From Penicillium oxalicum (Eukaryota; Ascomycota; Eurotiomycetes; Eurotiales; Aspergillaceae): a stretch of DNA of 64,000 nt. Of the stretch, positions 21,530-33,455 are shown in pieces. Positions within the stretch are counted from its first letter, which is position 1; each line of letters begins with the position of its first letter. Position numbers and translations under genes: made by a program. Location: NCBI RefSeq assembly GCF_001723175.1, contig NC_064650.1:868001-932000 (forward strand). Direction: 5' to 3'. Below the pieces are notes generated by a model. The model made no database searches. It was given only the letters and a program-made list of their open reading frames with translations, and was not told where the DNA came from.

Positions 21530-23066
21530 TTACTCCTCAAACACCAGGGAAATACCATCATCACCGGCGGTGACAATTCGCTTGCCGTCAAGTCCTTGGA
21601 CGAAACCCATGATACCACCTGCCTGCTCCCCGTCTTCGTTCTCCGAGGCCCCCATGTGGCCCTTCCATTCCTTCAGCAGACCCTGAGCAGCGGCGGTGGT
21701 TCCACCACGGGCGTCCCATCGGCGGACGACTCCATCCAGACCAACAGAAGTGAGGAGATATGGGCGTCCTTGACCGGCAGCGGCGGCGGCAGCAGGAAGG
21801 CCAGGGCGAGGAGGTCCAGCTGGCGGGCGGCTGGCGAGGAATTCGACCTTCACCACCGCGGCGCCCTCATGAGCCTCACGAATGTGTCGGCGGACGGCGA
21901 AACGATGAGCTGCATCATACAGCGCAATGGAGCCATCGACGGAACCAGCAGCCAACAAGGTAAGAGGAGGCTGCGAGAATGACAGAGTCTCAATTCCGTC
22001 TGACTGTGCCTGCAAATCGGCCAAAATGGTGCCAGCAGCAGAGGCAGTCGCTCCTTGAGCACCCTTGCCCTTGGCAGCTTGAGGTCCAGTGGAAATGCGC
22101 GGGAGACCAACCACCTTGATACGACCCTCTGCACCACCCACCGCAGCAATACCACCACCGGGTGAGATGGCAATGGAGTAGAGACCACCTTCCACAGCGA
22201 ATCGCTGATCCTCTGCGGTCAAGCCTACAAGAACATTAGTACCTGGAGACCCGGAGATGCCAGCGGCGGCTGCGGCTCCAAAGACGTCGTGGACGTAGAA
22301 GCTTCCGTCCTCGGAGACAGTGGCCAGCAGGTTTCCGTCCGGAGTCCAGGCACCAGCAGTGCAGGACGCGGTGTGCTGGAAGAAAGTCTGGACCATCGAG
22401 ATGGGCTGGGAATCAGAGGCGTCAAGACGGAAAACCCAAGCACTGCCATCATTGGCACCGATGGCAACCACGTTGCGCTTCTCCTCGCTGCCCTGCTGAT
22501 AAGGGCAGACCGCGACCCAGTTGATTTCTTCCACCTCTTGAGCCTCGGCCACAAATTGCCAAGCTTCGCCACGGTTTCTGGGAGAAGTGTCCCGCCACAC
22601 ACGAAGCTTACCGTCGAGACCCGCCGTCACAGCATATTCTCCCGCTGGCTCTGTAAAGGCGACTGCATTGACAGTATCAGTGTGTCCGTCGAGCTTGGCC
22701 AGGGACTCTTGTGATTTGCGCTCGCGCGGCTGAGGGTTTGATTCATAACTCTGGGGGCTGGGGGAGAACGGGCTTCTCGGGAGGCGTTGAGTCGTAAATG
22801 AAAGCAGTGTCGTCACCCGCACCGGTCAAGACAATGTTGTTGTGAACTGGGTGTTGCGCAATGCAGAAGATTGAGTCGTTGTGCATGTCAAAGTGTGCCG
22901 CGGAGTCGTTTTGAAAAGTGAGTTCCTCGTCGAAGGTCATTGGTTGGTCTTCATCTTCATCTCCAGAGTCCATGGGTTGGTCCTCGTCCCGGTTGAAGAT
23001 CTCCTCCGCTTCGTCGGCTTCAATGTACGCATCTTGGGCGTCCCGATGAGAATCTTGAGAAGCCAT
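21530..23066 (-). CDS. sqt1: Sqt1-like WD40 ribosome-assembly protein, about 511 aa, apparent frameshift
   Basis: The N-terminal frame (MASQDSHRDAQDAYIEADEA, acidic, then the first WD-type repeat HNDSIFCIAQHPVHNNIV and DDTAFIYDSTPPEKPVLP) and the C-terminal frame (SYESNPQPRERKSQESLAK, KLDGHTDTVNAVAF and further WD repeats to LVFEE) are both intact but offset by one base. The switch falls in two G5 runs at 22753-22764 (C5 on the sense strand). No intron fits and conserved residues lie on both sides. Sqt1 escorts ribosomal protein uL16 (Rpl10) for loading on the 60S subunit. The total span is one base over a multiple of three, as expected from a single insertion. It may be a sequencing error or a real lesion. 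Confidence 0.85.
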
Positions 23067-23497
23067 GACGGATTTGAAACTATATATGTCGTGATATGCT
23101 TGGCCCCGTGAGAGCTTGAAGTGATTCCTGTGTGTAATCCGGCTGTATGTGAGCGGATGACAGAGTGAGCGTCGAGATTTAATGAGACAAGGAATTTATA
23201 GTCAGCAGTGGCGGAAGTATCTAAGCTTGCGCCTGTTCTTTTTTTTTCTGTCCAACTCCCCGCTTAGAAATCCTTATCCCCGCGACAGGCAAACAGTGCA
23301 AACAGCGGCTTATCTGCCCACGGGCTTCTTATCAGATGAAATGGCGGCTGCATCTGCGCCGGAGACGAATCATCAGGAGCTAAACTACAGACCAAAGAAA
23401 AATACTGATCGCATTTGGTTCCAATGGTTGACTCTGGAACTTACCGGGGGGACCAGAGAATTAACAAATATGATGAACGCTTTTTCGAAAGGGTAGA
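23067..23497. other. sqt1 promoter and hydrolase 3' flank
   Basis: No gene seen. The sqt1 promoter lies nearest 23067. An open plus-strand frame at 23182-23496 has no recognisable content. Confidence 0.45.
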
Positions 23498-24613
23498 TCA
23501 CCAGTATTTGCTTAGCTCCGCCACGCTATCTTTCATCCACCCTTCCGAGATAGTTAACTCATCGTCGAATCCATGATCACCATCATGTTCGTCAAATCGG
23601 ACCTTTACATCTGGCTTGTGACTACGAATCTCCTCGACAAACCGTTGACTTCCATAAAATGGGACAGCGGAGTCTTGTCTACCATGGAAGATCCAGAGAA
23701 AAGGGGGCATCGTCGTCGCCTTTGGAATATTCTCCATTGGGAAAACCTTAGACTCCCTTCCCAAAAAGTCCAGGAATCGTCCATTCTGGACAATCCGTAA
23801 AGCGATTTCGGACCGGCTTGAGCCTAAACCCCGATCAAGGTCCTTATCATTGCTGACGACCGGCCCATCGGGTAAGGTGCGTAGGTGTTGCTCGACTGGC
23901 TCATATGAACGCTGGGATGATGAACGTTTAGTATGCCTGCAAGTATGCGAAGCCTTTGCCATGCTGCACTTACAACACTCTCGCCATACATTGGCTTCTC
24001 ATATTTTTCATCCCAGAAGCGATCCCGGAGGTGGACCATTGGGTAAACGAGTATGACAGCAGACATGTGAATCTCTGGGTGCAGGAGCATACTTTGCGCG
24101 GCCAAATAGCCACCAGCACTTTCCCCTGCAACCAAGATCTTGCTCAGGTCAGGCTGAATGGAAGACGTGGGCTGAGCACTGGCAATTGTTGATGCGAGGT
24201 CATTTTGCATCCAGGCCCAAAAGTCGTCCAGGTCGGACAGAATGTCAAGGCCGTTCGATTCGGGCAATAAGCGATAATCGGGGGTAACCAAGATCGCTTT
24301 TCGAGTGAGTGCCAATTCCACCAGCCTGAAAGAAACAGTCAGTTCTCACGGAATTGGTACGGTAGATCTTGAATGATTATGGGTCAGACCATTTCGGGAA
24401 CCAGTCTGAATAGGTTCGCGTCCCTCCTATGAGAAATCCACCGTGGAACCGAGTAACAACGGGCACCTTTTCTTCTCGGGCGCCCGTTTGCGAAAGAAGA
24501 ATCTTCGGGATCAGAATGGACAGCTCAATCTTCTGGATACCGACTCTCTTGTAGGTCACATCGTGTATCGCAAAGTCTTTGAAGAAGCCGGGATCCGTTG
24601 GGGGATGCGCCAT
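23498..24613 (-). CDS. Alpha/beta hydrolase (esterase/lipase-like), 329 aa
   Basis: Exons complement(23498..23911, 23974..24325, 24390..24613). Intron 1 has a weak donor GTCTGA; intron 2 has GTAAGT and a perfect TACTAAC branch site. The oxyanion motif is RFHGGFLIGG, the nucleophile elbow is VAGESAGG (Ser about 144), the acid is Asp about 272 in GRQDSAVPF, and the base is His about 305 in HDGDHGFDD. This is the alpha/beta hydrolase-3 (hormone-sensitive-lipase-like) family. It has no signal peptide, so is likely cytosolic. The substrate is unknown. Fungal relatives are common near secondary-metabolite genes. Confidence 0.85.
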
Positions 24614-25232
24614 GGTTGTGGTACGCTTTTCTGCGAGTCGACGGCCACCGAAACAATCAGGGGCCAATGCGCTTAAATTGAAGGTCTTAGCAGGCCCGTT
24701 CGTCCGTTCTGAACGAGGAGTCGAAATTAGCCGTGAACAAAAGCAGATCTGCTCGCTTTCGCTTGTGCTGCGATCGAATTAGCGGGGGAATCTCCGCGGG
24801 GCTAATCCCGTGTAGGTTCTAGCTCGTCTCTTTCACTGATTCTGCTCTTTCTGGGCATTGACTCATCCTGCGAACCTTGTTGCTTACCTATCACATGTCG
24901 CTGGGCCTAATCGGTCCCAGAATATCTCAAGTAGAACAAGATCTGGTGATGGAAAACGGTCTCTCATCCCGAGTCGAGTCTACTAGAGAACTGCAGTTGG
25001 GAGAGATTCCACCTGACTTGTATTGCGAATGACTCTACGCCATTCAAGGTATTTTACGAGTTCTTGCCAGTCACATGAGTGATCAACAATTGAATGGGAA
25101 ACATGATAATGCGTGCATACTGCAATTGCGCTGAAAACAAGACACGCGCCCTCAATACCGTTTCATAGACATAAGGAGATTCACTCAGGCTCTGGAAAAC
25201 ACGACGACTATAGAAAATCGGCTATCGGGGCC
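24614..25232. other. Hydrolase promoter and ligase 3' flank
   Basis: About 620 bp with no gene seen. Confidence 0.5.
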
Positions 25233-27321
25233 TTAGATCTTAGCACCAGCCTTTCTTCGGGCTTCCTTCTCTTGGTCACGCAGGAGACGGCGCAAGATCT
25301 TTCCACTCGGACTCTTAGGGATCGTGTCCATGAATCGAACACCACCCTTCAACCACTTGTGCCGAGCTTTGTGGTCTTGGACATGCTTCTTGATAGCTTC
25401 AGCGGCTTCTTCGTCTGAGCCTGCGGAAGGCGATTTGACGACAATGGCCTTGGGAACTTCGCCTGCTGCGTCGTCGGGAATAGCGATGACAGCGCAGTCT
25501 GCGACGGCTGGGTGACTCAGGAGGTGTGCTTCCAGCTCGGCGGGTGCGACTTGGAGGCCCTGTTTTTTCCCCCAAAATTGTGAGCTTTGTCCTGTAGAGA
25601 ACATAATTTTTCAAAAGAATCAGGTGATACGCACTTTGACCTTGATCAACTCCTTGATACGATCAACGATGTAGACATGCTCGGTCCCATTGGGCCCCTT
25701 GCGCACAACAGCCTCATCGCCAGTGCGCATCCATCCGTTTTCAAAGGTCTCCTTAGTGGCTTTTTCATTGTTCAGATATCCGAGGACCACGCTTGGGGAT
25801 CGCACTACAAGCTCGCCGGGCGTGTCATAGTCCGTGACTTCTTTGCCTTCGGAAGTCATAATGCGCGCCTCAACGCCTGGTAGCAAACAGCCAGAGGAAC
25901 CCAGCACTACATCTCCGGGAAGCGTAGAACTGACCACGGTCGATGTTTCCGTAAGTCCTACATGAGGTGTGAGAGACATAGCACAGGCTTGCTGTTTGTG
26001 AGACTTTTTGGGAAAACTAACCGTATCCTTGCCGAATGACAACGTTCGGGTAGATCTTCTGGAAATCAAGCGCCGTCTCCATGCCTAAGGGCGCGGCGCC
26101 TGTGAAGAGTGTCGTCACAGAGCTCAAGTCATACTTTGAACAAATGTCCTGGCTGCGGATCATGTTGATGATGATAGGGGGGACCTGCAGAAAGGGTCAG
26201 TTTTTGGTCGTTGCTGATGGATGACACTGTACTGACCAAGAACAAGCAACTGATCTTGAACTTCTGAATCGCACTGAGGTATACGTTGAGATCGAATTTG
26301 GGTAGAACGATTACTTGATCTCCACGGTAGGGACCAGCGTGGCAGATGACAACCAATGCGTAGATGTGACTCTGCGGAAGAAGGCCAATGCTAACATCGG
26401 AATACACAGACTGTCCTTTAAGCGGCAGCTGTGACTCTCTGTGACGCGTCTCGAAAGCCTTGATCTGCAATGTGTTCGCGATAACGTTGCGGTGAGAAAT
26501 CATGACACCTTTCTGCAACGACAAAAAGTTATCAGCATCCATCCCAATATACAGACTTGATGAGGTTTAGGCCCCACGTACAGGAAGTCCAGATGTTCCA
26601 CTAGAGTAGCACAAGAATGCAGTTCGCCGCGCTCCTTCGCCGGGGCCCCACTTCAAGGGCTCCAATGAGGGAAGGGACTTGCCAGCTTCGGCCAACTGGT
26701 TGACTGTTTTGAATTCGGTCGGGACTTTTGCGCCTCCCAGAATCGCGTCTGGTACATCCATCAGGTAGACTCGATTTCTGGGTAGTCCGGCGAGAGAGGC
26801 TCCTTCTAAGGCAACTGACAGGAGGGGGACGCAAGTGAAGAGGGCCTTAGCGTCAGAATCCAAGATTTGATGTTTCAACTCGGCAGCTGAGTATGCCGCA
26901 TTCGCAGGAGACACAACACCACCCAAGCGGTGGACACCCCAGAAGAACGGGAGGGCGTCGATCTGTTGATGCTGGTATTAGCTTCCCTTTTCCCCTCGGG
27001 GTCGTCTTGTGGTTCTATTTTGCTCCACTTTGGCTATTGACGCACCGTATTCACGCTGAAGATGCCTACGGTCTTGTCGAATTCAGTGCCCTGATTAGGC
27101 GCCCAACCGAATTCCTTTGCAAGACCGCGCGCAATGTAATCAACCCGATCGACAATCTCACGGGAAGAGTAGGACTTGCCGGTCAAGCCACAGGTGAATG
27201 GATCGCTCGACTGTGCGTGTGGCATACGTCCATACTTCTCATTCAGCATGAACTCGCAGATGGGGACGTCATCTGGAATTGGGTCCAAAGGTGCATATTG
27301 TTGACTGGGTAAAAACACCAT
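25233..27321 (-). CDS. Peroxisomal 4-coumarate/phenylacetate-type acyl-CoA ligase, 581 aa
   Basis: Exons complement(25233..25559, 25635..25957, 26022..26184, 26237..26512, 26582..26962, 27046..27321), all junctions in phase. It is an ANL-superfamily adenylating enzyme. The P-loop-like motif is CYSSGTSGLPKGVM, spanning an exon junction. GYGLTETS follows, then DRIKELIKVKGLQVAPAELE (hinge), and the catalytic lysine in PKSPSGKILRRLLRDQ. The C-terminus AKI is a peroxisomal targeting signal variant like that of fungal phenylacetyl-CoA ligases. It activates a carboxylic acid with ATP and CoA. Likely substrates are aryl- or medium-chain acids, but specificity cannot be read here. Confidence 0.9.
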
Positions 27322-28776
27322 GATGGCTCTCTGTTGTTACGCTTGCCTTGCTGCAATCGCTTCGCTGCTGTATTGCAACTTAGTTTGGAGGCAGCGACAA
27401 GTCACTTGCTCAATGATGGCGGAAAGTCAGAGGTGTCGAAAAGAGGGCTGGCAAGTCAATGCGAGATTTCCTGGACGATTCGTGAACCACGGAGTTGTCG
27501 CAAGTATGGCAGGTGAAGATTATGAGATTAAGGCGAAAGAAGGTTAGAAAGCGAAAGAAAAAAAATGTCCAGAAGAGCAACATGACCGGCTTCTGTCCGA
27601 GCGGGGAACTCGGCTTTCGCAGCCACCGCGGCGGCTTGTCATGTTGATTCCACTTGCGACCACACAGACGAATAGGCGACTATCTGTGGTGGGTAGACAG
27701 CGGTGCAAATTGTAGTCCTGTTGCTGCGTAATCAGTGATAACCGAGGGCCTCGAAGAACCTGATCCCCTAAGCTGGAGACGTCCCTCATGCGCCGTGCCT
27801 CTGATTGGCCATAGCTATCGGGCTGTTGGAGACGGCTGGGCTGCTTCGATTGGGGCTGGCGTCAGAGGAAGGGCCCATGACGCTACTCGTGCCAATGAGT
27901 TTGTGGGAATTGTGGAAAGTCTGGGGAATCGGCGGTGGGGCAGAGGAAATTGTGCCTCGGATGAGCGGCGACCGAGGAAAGAGTCGGCGTCGAGTCCCTG
28001 ACAAGAAAAGATCTCCGGCACGCTGGGATGGGCAAATTCTTCCGGTGGTAAACTTGAGCACACCCACATCCGTTCATGCTGATATCAAACCAATACAAAT
28101 TTCACAGGGGCACATTATATGCATGCTGACTCACACTTACCACGCCTCGGAGCTAAGTACTTGTGGTCAATGGTGATCAGCTAAGGATCGAGCCCCACAC
28201 TACCTGGTCGTCTTTCGTGATGCCGGTACAAGCTAGTGGGTGAGTGCTCCAGTCACGTCAGTACTAGGACTGTCGGCAAAAGATTCAGGATAAAGTGTGT
28301 CTCGCTCAAGTCAGATTGAGGACCAGGGAGTCTTTCTAGAAATGAACTACGAGCGGATGTCTAAGATGCACTGAAAATCACGCGCCTTTCACCACCAACA
28401 CCAAACAGTAAGGCATTGGTGATGGACACGAGTGAGAGAATTCAATCGAAGGTGATAGAATTCATGAAAATCACGCAATTTTAAATTATTGATAGAAATA
28501 GGGGAATCTCAAAGCTCAAAAACAGTCATAAAGATATACTGAATCTTCCACAAAAAGAGAAGAAGGAAAAAGAAGAAGGAAAAAGAAGAAGGAAAGAGAA
28601 AGAGAAGACAGGAAAAAGGAAAGAAAAGAAAACACCAGGAGAAAGCCACCCAATGGCCTCATATGCCATTACCAGAACGCCAAACCCGCCAGGTGAAGAT
28701 CGGCCATGATCCCATGATGCATGTGCGGTGTTACTCATCTTCAAGCAGCCTCAGGCAGTCAAAGTCTCAGACCAGA
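27322..28776. other. Intergenic, no gene seen
   Basis: About 1.45 kb: the ligase promoter side and the downstream side of the AlkB-like gene. Open frames at 27735-28176 on both strands lack recognisable content. It contains a purine-rich low-complexity tract at about 28550-28636. Confidence 0.5.
28550..28636. repeat. Purine-rich AGAAGGAAA low-complexity tract
   Basis: Nearly pure A/G for about 85 bp with repeats of the unit GAAGAAGGAAAAA. It lies about 140 bp past the stop codon of the AlkB-like gene, so it is pyrimidine-rich in that transcript. Confidence 0.75.
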
Positions 28777-31363
28777 TTAATGGCCATCATAGACCTGATG
28801 CTGATCCAGTCGAAACGACCCTTTTTTGAGATCAGCCTTGTCGCTCGTCTCGATATATCGAGCGGTCAAGGCGAACCGTAGGCCGTTGTCAGGCTGCACA
28901 GAATGCTGTTCATTGGTGTTAATTATGTGAAAGGAAATCTCAGGGTTTAAAGATAGGGTAGTCATACCTCGAAGTACTTTTTGCAACCCTGCACCATGCA
29001 TCACTACCAGGTCGCCATGCTTGAGCTCGAGTCGGAGGAGCTTGGGAGGCTCCTTCTTGCCTTTTCCTCCAACCAAGGCCGCCAGCCGTTTGCTTGTACT
29101 CAGGCTGCGTTAACTTTTTGGCCTCGAAATCTGGTTTGAGGGCCCGCCGCTCTCGCTCTTTCAGGCAGCCAGGCAGTATGGGATCGTTTATGGTGTGCGA
29201 ACCACCGTCGCCAATACCATAGTAGTACTTGGCCTTCATGCGGACGAACATCCTGGACCGGGACCCAAGCGACAGGGTCGCAATCGTGGGTCCAAGATCT
29301 TTTCGCCGTCGTCATGGAACTGAAAACCGATGTTAGTGAATCGTTCCTCATCAACCGTAATAGCCAAGCAAGACTTACCCCGATCTTCATCTGCTCGAAG
29401 TATCCGAGTGCCAGCAACTCATTCGGTGGCTGATACTCACCTCCACTTCGCTTCACGGCCTGTTCCGTGGCCCAGGACAGGCGGCCCAACGCAGTGAGAA
29501 TCTCTGTTGGGGCCTCACTGAACGCCTTAGAATTTACCGAGACAACGTATTTGTAAGGAACGCCCTGTGATTTCGTCAGTCAAACGCAGCCGCAAAGAGT
29601 GAAGCAGACAAAACCTACGTAGTTGACAGCGAAGTGGCAGGTGAGTGTTCCCGGCACTGTGGCGATTATTAGCATCCTGTTGAGCTTCGTTTAATTGAAA
29701 CCTGAGAGAATTGTGAGAGAAGATATTCTGAGTTTCTTACCCTGGGAGTTGGTGAGCGGATATCGCCTGAGACCGAGGTCAAGCTTCTGCAATCGGTCAA
29801 ACAGGTCATTCGGGCCACTCGGGCGGCCGTTGATCTGGTCATTGGCGACAAAGTGGGTGATCCAGCCGCCACCAGGGATCTCGTAGATCCGGGTTTCGTA
29901 GGGGGCATAAGTCAGTCTATCGATAGCTGGCGCAATGGTGCACTCGAGCTGCTTTGGAAGATACGGCTTTACGCCCCTGACAAGTGAGTCCAACGGAATC
30001 TCCCGGATTTTTCTTTCTACCCGGTAGCTGCAGGTCTCATTGGGCCCACGTGCTGGATCGTTGGAGCAATCCCAGGCGTCCCAAGTGATTCTCTGGATAC
30101 ACTTGTGACAGTGTGGACAGACGATGCCCTTCCATTCCTCACGATCGGCAGATCCCAGTGAAGGCTCCAAATTTCTGTCAAAAATTTGTGCCAGTGCACC
30201 TGGGTCGTGGCTGTCCAGATGCGTTGAAAGCCGATTGTTCAGGAAGCCAGGGTGGTACACAAAAGGTGCCGCGGGAGAAGGCTCCTTACCCCCGATCTTC
30301 CAGAATTGTGAGCATGTTGGTTGAAGACACATCCAGCCTGGCTCGGCATAGATCTGTTTGCTTGGCAAGCCACATTCCCCACACGTGCGTACAGGGGGGT
30401 TCGGAACGGAACCTTCATGCACGTTGCCAGGTTGCAGACTTTTCTGAGTATCACTTCCGGTCCACCAGCCTTTTGTCGACCAATCCAGCTTCTCAAGTCG
30501 CAACCGATACCCAGCAAATTTTCCTATCCTCTCTGACCAGACATCAGTGATGATGAACCAGTCGAGGACGCAGTAGCGGTGAGGGATTTTGATATTCAAG
30601 AGCTTGTTGTTGGAACCTGAATCCGCCAAAGTCAGACTATATCTCACAACTGAGAGACGTGAACAGCCTACCGATTACGACTCCTACAGGCTGGTGCTCC
30701 TGCATGCTTGTCATCACCGCGGTAATAATAACGCCATCGGGAGACTGGTCCTTTTTGAGACTGAGATTTCCTTCACCATCCTTGGTGCTTCCACCACCGC
30801 TATAATCAATCAGTCATCAGAGCTTCCAAGGACGTGATATCTGTCTATCCTTACACGCGAGTGATTATCGCCTCATCCGTCATCACAGAGCGACCACCGT
30901 TATCTCCGTCAACAAGAAATCCGGTGCATCGTTTGTTAGAGTGCGCCACACCCCCTTGCATGCTACGGTACCAATCGATTGCATCCACAACTTGCTGTCG
31001 GGTCTAGAAGCCTTGTCAATCACCTTGTTATACCCACCCACGCAGCAAAAGTCATGGTAAATGGCAGAATGAAACATGCATGGCTTCATCGTTGGAAATT
31101 ACTCACATTGGCCCAGATTGGCGGATTTCCTCGACGATCTTCGGTCGGAACTGAACCCTTGTTCAGATCATCATCAGAGACTGGCTGCAAGACCGAGTCT
31201 GCCCGTGCTCTTTTGCGGGACAAACGTGGTGCTTAAGATGATCATCAGTGCTCATTTCGGGCCTCCACAGATGACATCAAAATTTACCTGCTTCTGGGTT
31301 CATCTGCTCGTCCTTCATGATATCAAGGCGCCGAGGGGATTCTTTCATCGTGTCGCTGTCCAT
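28777..31363 (-). CDS. AlkB-like 2-oxoglutarate/Fe(II) dioxygenase with zinc-ribbon region, apparent indels
   Basis: Exons complement(28777..28905, 28968..29319, 29379..29564, 29619..29656, 29741..30616, 30672..30799, 30855..31003, 31107..31231, 31288..31363). The start MDSDTMKESPRRLDIM is followed by a basic KRAR nuclear-type motif. A middle region has Cys pairs (RTCGECGLPSKQ, GWMCLQPTC, VCPHCHKC) that probably bind zinc. The C-terminal dioxygenase domain has HDDGEK (Fe-binding H-x-D), GDLVVMHGAG, a second Fe ligand in EHSVQPDN, and the 2-oxoglutarate arginine in LRFALTARYI. It probably demethylates nucleic acid or protein in the nucleus. The 352-nt exon 28968..29319 needs one missing and two extra bases corrected to read through (near 29292, 29092 and 28978-28982). 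Confidence 0.8.
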
Positions 31364-33455
31364 ATTGTTTGGAGACCTCAAAGCACGAGATGATGTTAGC
31401 TCCTCATCAAAGATCTGCACCTCGCTCATTGATCACCACTGGCTAGAACACCACTCTTCTAACGGCAGTCAACCAGGTCGACGGCAACATACATGAGCGC
31501 TTACCAGGGATCTGCAGGGCAAGTGGATCCTCGTGATGATCCAGACTGGTTTTGATAAAATTCACGGAGAGAACCAATGAAGAATGCTAGCAGCACGGGA
31601 AGTGGACTGTGGCGCGTTGTGTATGAAGGGGCCGTGCGGGAATCTCAAGCTCCAGTGCGGTTGGTGGCAAGGGCTCCGTACATCACGTGCTAGGGCTGAA
31701 CCACGGGTTTGACTCGAGGGTTCAGCATATCTCTACCGCCTGCTTGAAGTGGCGATATGTCCATGAAGCGCCTGAGGCCAGCTCCAACCAAACAACCTGC
31801 TGGGATCTTCTTCACCGCCGAAGATGTCACCGGATCAGCGAGCAAGCATATGCTCAAAGCAATAGTGACATGTGAGCTTCCTTCTCGAGAACAGCTCAAA
31901 TGCGATCTTGGTCCAGCAATTGGGCCATCATTTGTTCGCTTAACCCTGTTCTTCTTTGGCTTGTTTTATTGCAGCAAGATTCATTTGGGCAATGGCTCGT
32001 GGGGAATTCATGCTCAATCACGTTCTACCACAATAAGATGCAATCGCATAAGGTTGCATATTTTTTTTGGTCTTCCTAGGCAGTGTTGAGATACCCACCC
32101 AGATAGGTAGATCATGAGCTTTAACAATTCCTGATTTTACACATGTTTAATGAGGTCAATCTCCAGCTTGGCTGTCCTCGAGTCCTTCATTCACATGGAT
32201 CATACAGGCCTTGCACTGTGTTTAGTGTTTACTCATTACCCGGAAGCCCGGACAGAATTTGTTCCAGGAACCATCAACTACTATCTACCCTTCTTTAACT
32301 TGGGAGGGAAGCAAAGTGGACACTGATCCCAACGTTTTCCCATGCACTACCACATAATGTGAACTTTACCGAAGAAACATGCCCGCAAGCTGACAACTGT
32401 TAGGTAGAAACTGGTAGGTAGAATACAATGCGTGAAAGTTGTTGTCAGATGAATTGATCTAGTCTGGGTGTGGCATATGTATAGACTAAACGTGGTATGC
32501 GCCGCCCGAGAGTATGTTTGGTGCTCCTTACCCTCGGCAAAATCATTTTGCAGCCGCCTTCAACGATGAAAAAAATTGAGAAAAAAAAGTAAAATACACA
32601 TCCATGCCAGAGTTTGACAGCTTCCCTTATCTTATCTTATCTTCAAAAGAAATTCAAGCAGGCCGTTGACTACGGAGTATCCTCCCTGTATGGCCAAGAT
32701 GGGAAGAGTGGAGAGTGGCTATCTTTGGACTGCCGACCGACAGAAAATTAGGTACGGTACTGCTAATTGTACTAAACGCTTGAGACTTAAGTAGGAGTAA
32801 GTGGACTCCCGGAGCCACAGGTAGTAGTACTGCCTGGTGGATGGGCTAAGAACTGGAACGATTAGAAGCTGGACTGCATGTGGTCAGCAACCATCGCCCC
32901 GGATCTCTCCATTTTAGGCTGCAGCTCAAGCCTCCGGTTGTCAGAATTGAGCAGCAAGGTGCAGCCCTGTAGTCCACGAGCCACTATGGTACTGTACATT
33001 GTACAAAGTTCCGATCCCACTCACCCACTCTCCCACAAACTTACCAAACTCACTCAGTCTGGAAAGCGGAGAGTGCAGATTGAACTCTTGACTCTCTCGA
33101 CGTCAGGTCCGCTTCCCGCATTTCTCCATTTACGCTCAATTCTGTCCTGCCTGATTCGCGAGGCTCCGCCCCTCTTTCTCTTCCACATCGACCCTAATTG
33201 CTCGGGGTATGCGCACCGCGCGCCGCTGTGACCCAGCGACCCAACGATTCCTCAATAACTCGGCCGTGTCCCCGCTTAGCCTCGTGAGGCTGAGACAGCG
33301 ATTCCACATCGGTCGATGTCCATGTCGGCCAGAGTACCAGGTTCATCCTTCCGCTAGGCGCGCCGACACCGTGCAAGTCTCAGATTGCCTGACGACGGTA
33401 ACGTCCACCAACTTCGAGTGTGAGGCCTGGTGGTGATCCTGAGTCTGATCTTACA
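31364..33455. other. Long intergenic / rom2 upstream region
   Basis: About 2.1 kb between the AlkB-like start and the rom2 start, with no convincing gene. It holds GATA-type sites (32625-32643), a GTAC dyad (about 32989-33006), and a CT/CA-rich stretch (33010-33200) typical of a transcribed leader. The size suggests a long rom2 5' untranslated region. Confidence 0.55.
32625..32643 (-). promoter_or_regulatory. Overlapping GATA-factor sites (three GATAAG on the minus strand)
   Basis: The + strand reads CTTATCTTATCTTATCTT, three overlapping CTTATC sites, which is GATAAG on the minus strand. This fits the HGATAR consensus of fungal GATA factors such as AreA or NsdD. It lies about 0.8 kb upstream of rom2. 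Confidence 0.5.

Noticed and set aside
27735..28176. Open frames on both strands between ligase and AlkB-like gene
   Set aside because: Low-information translations with no domain or paired frame support.
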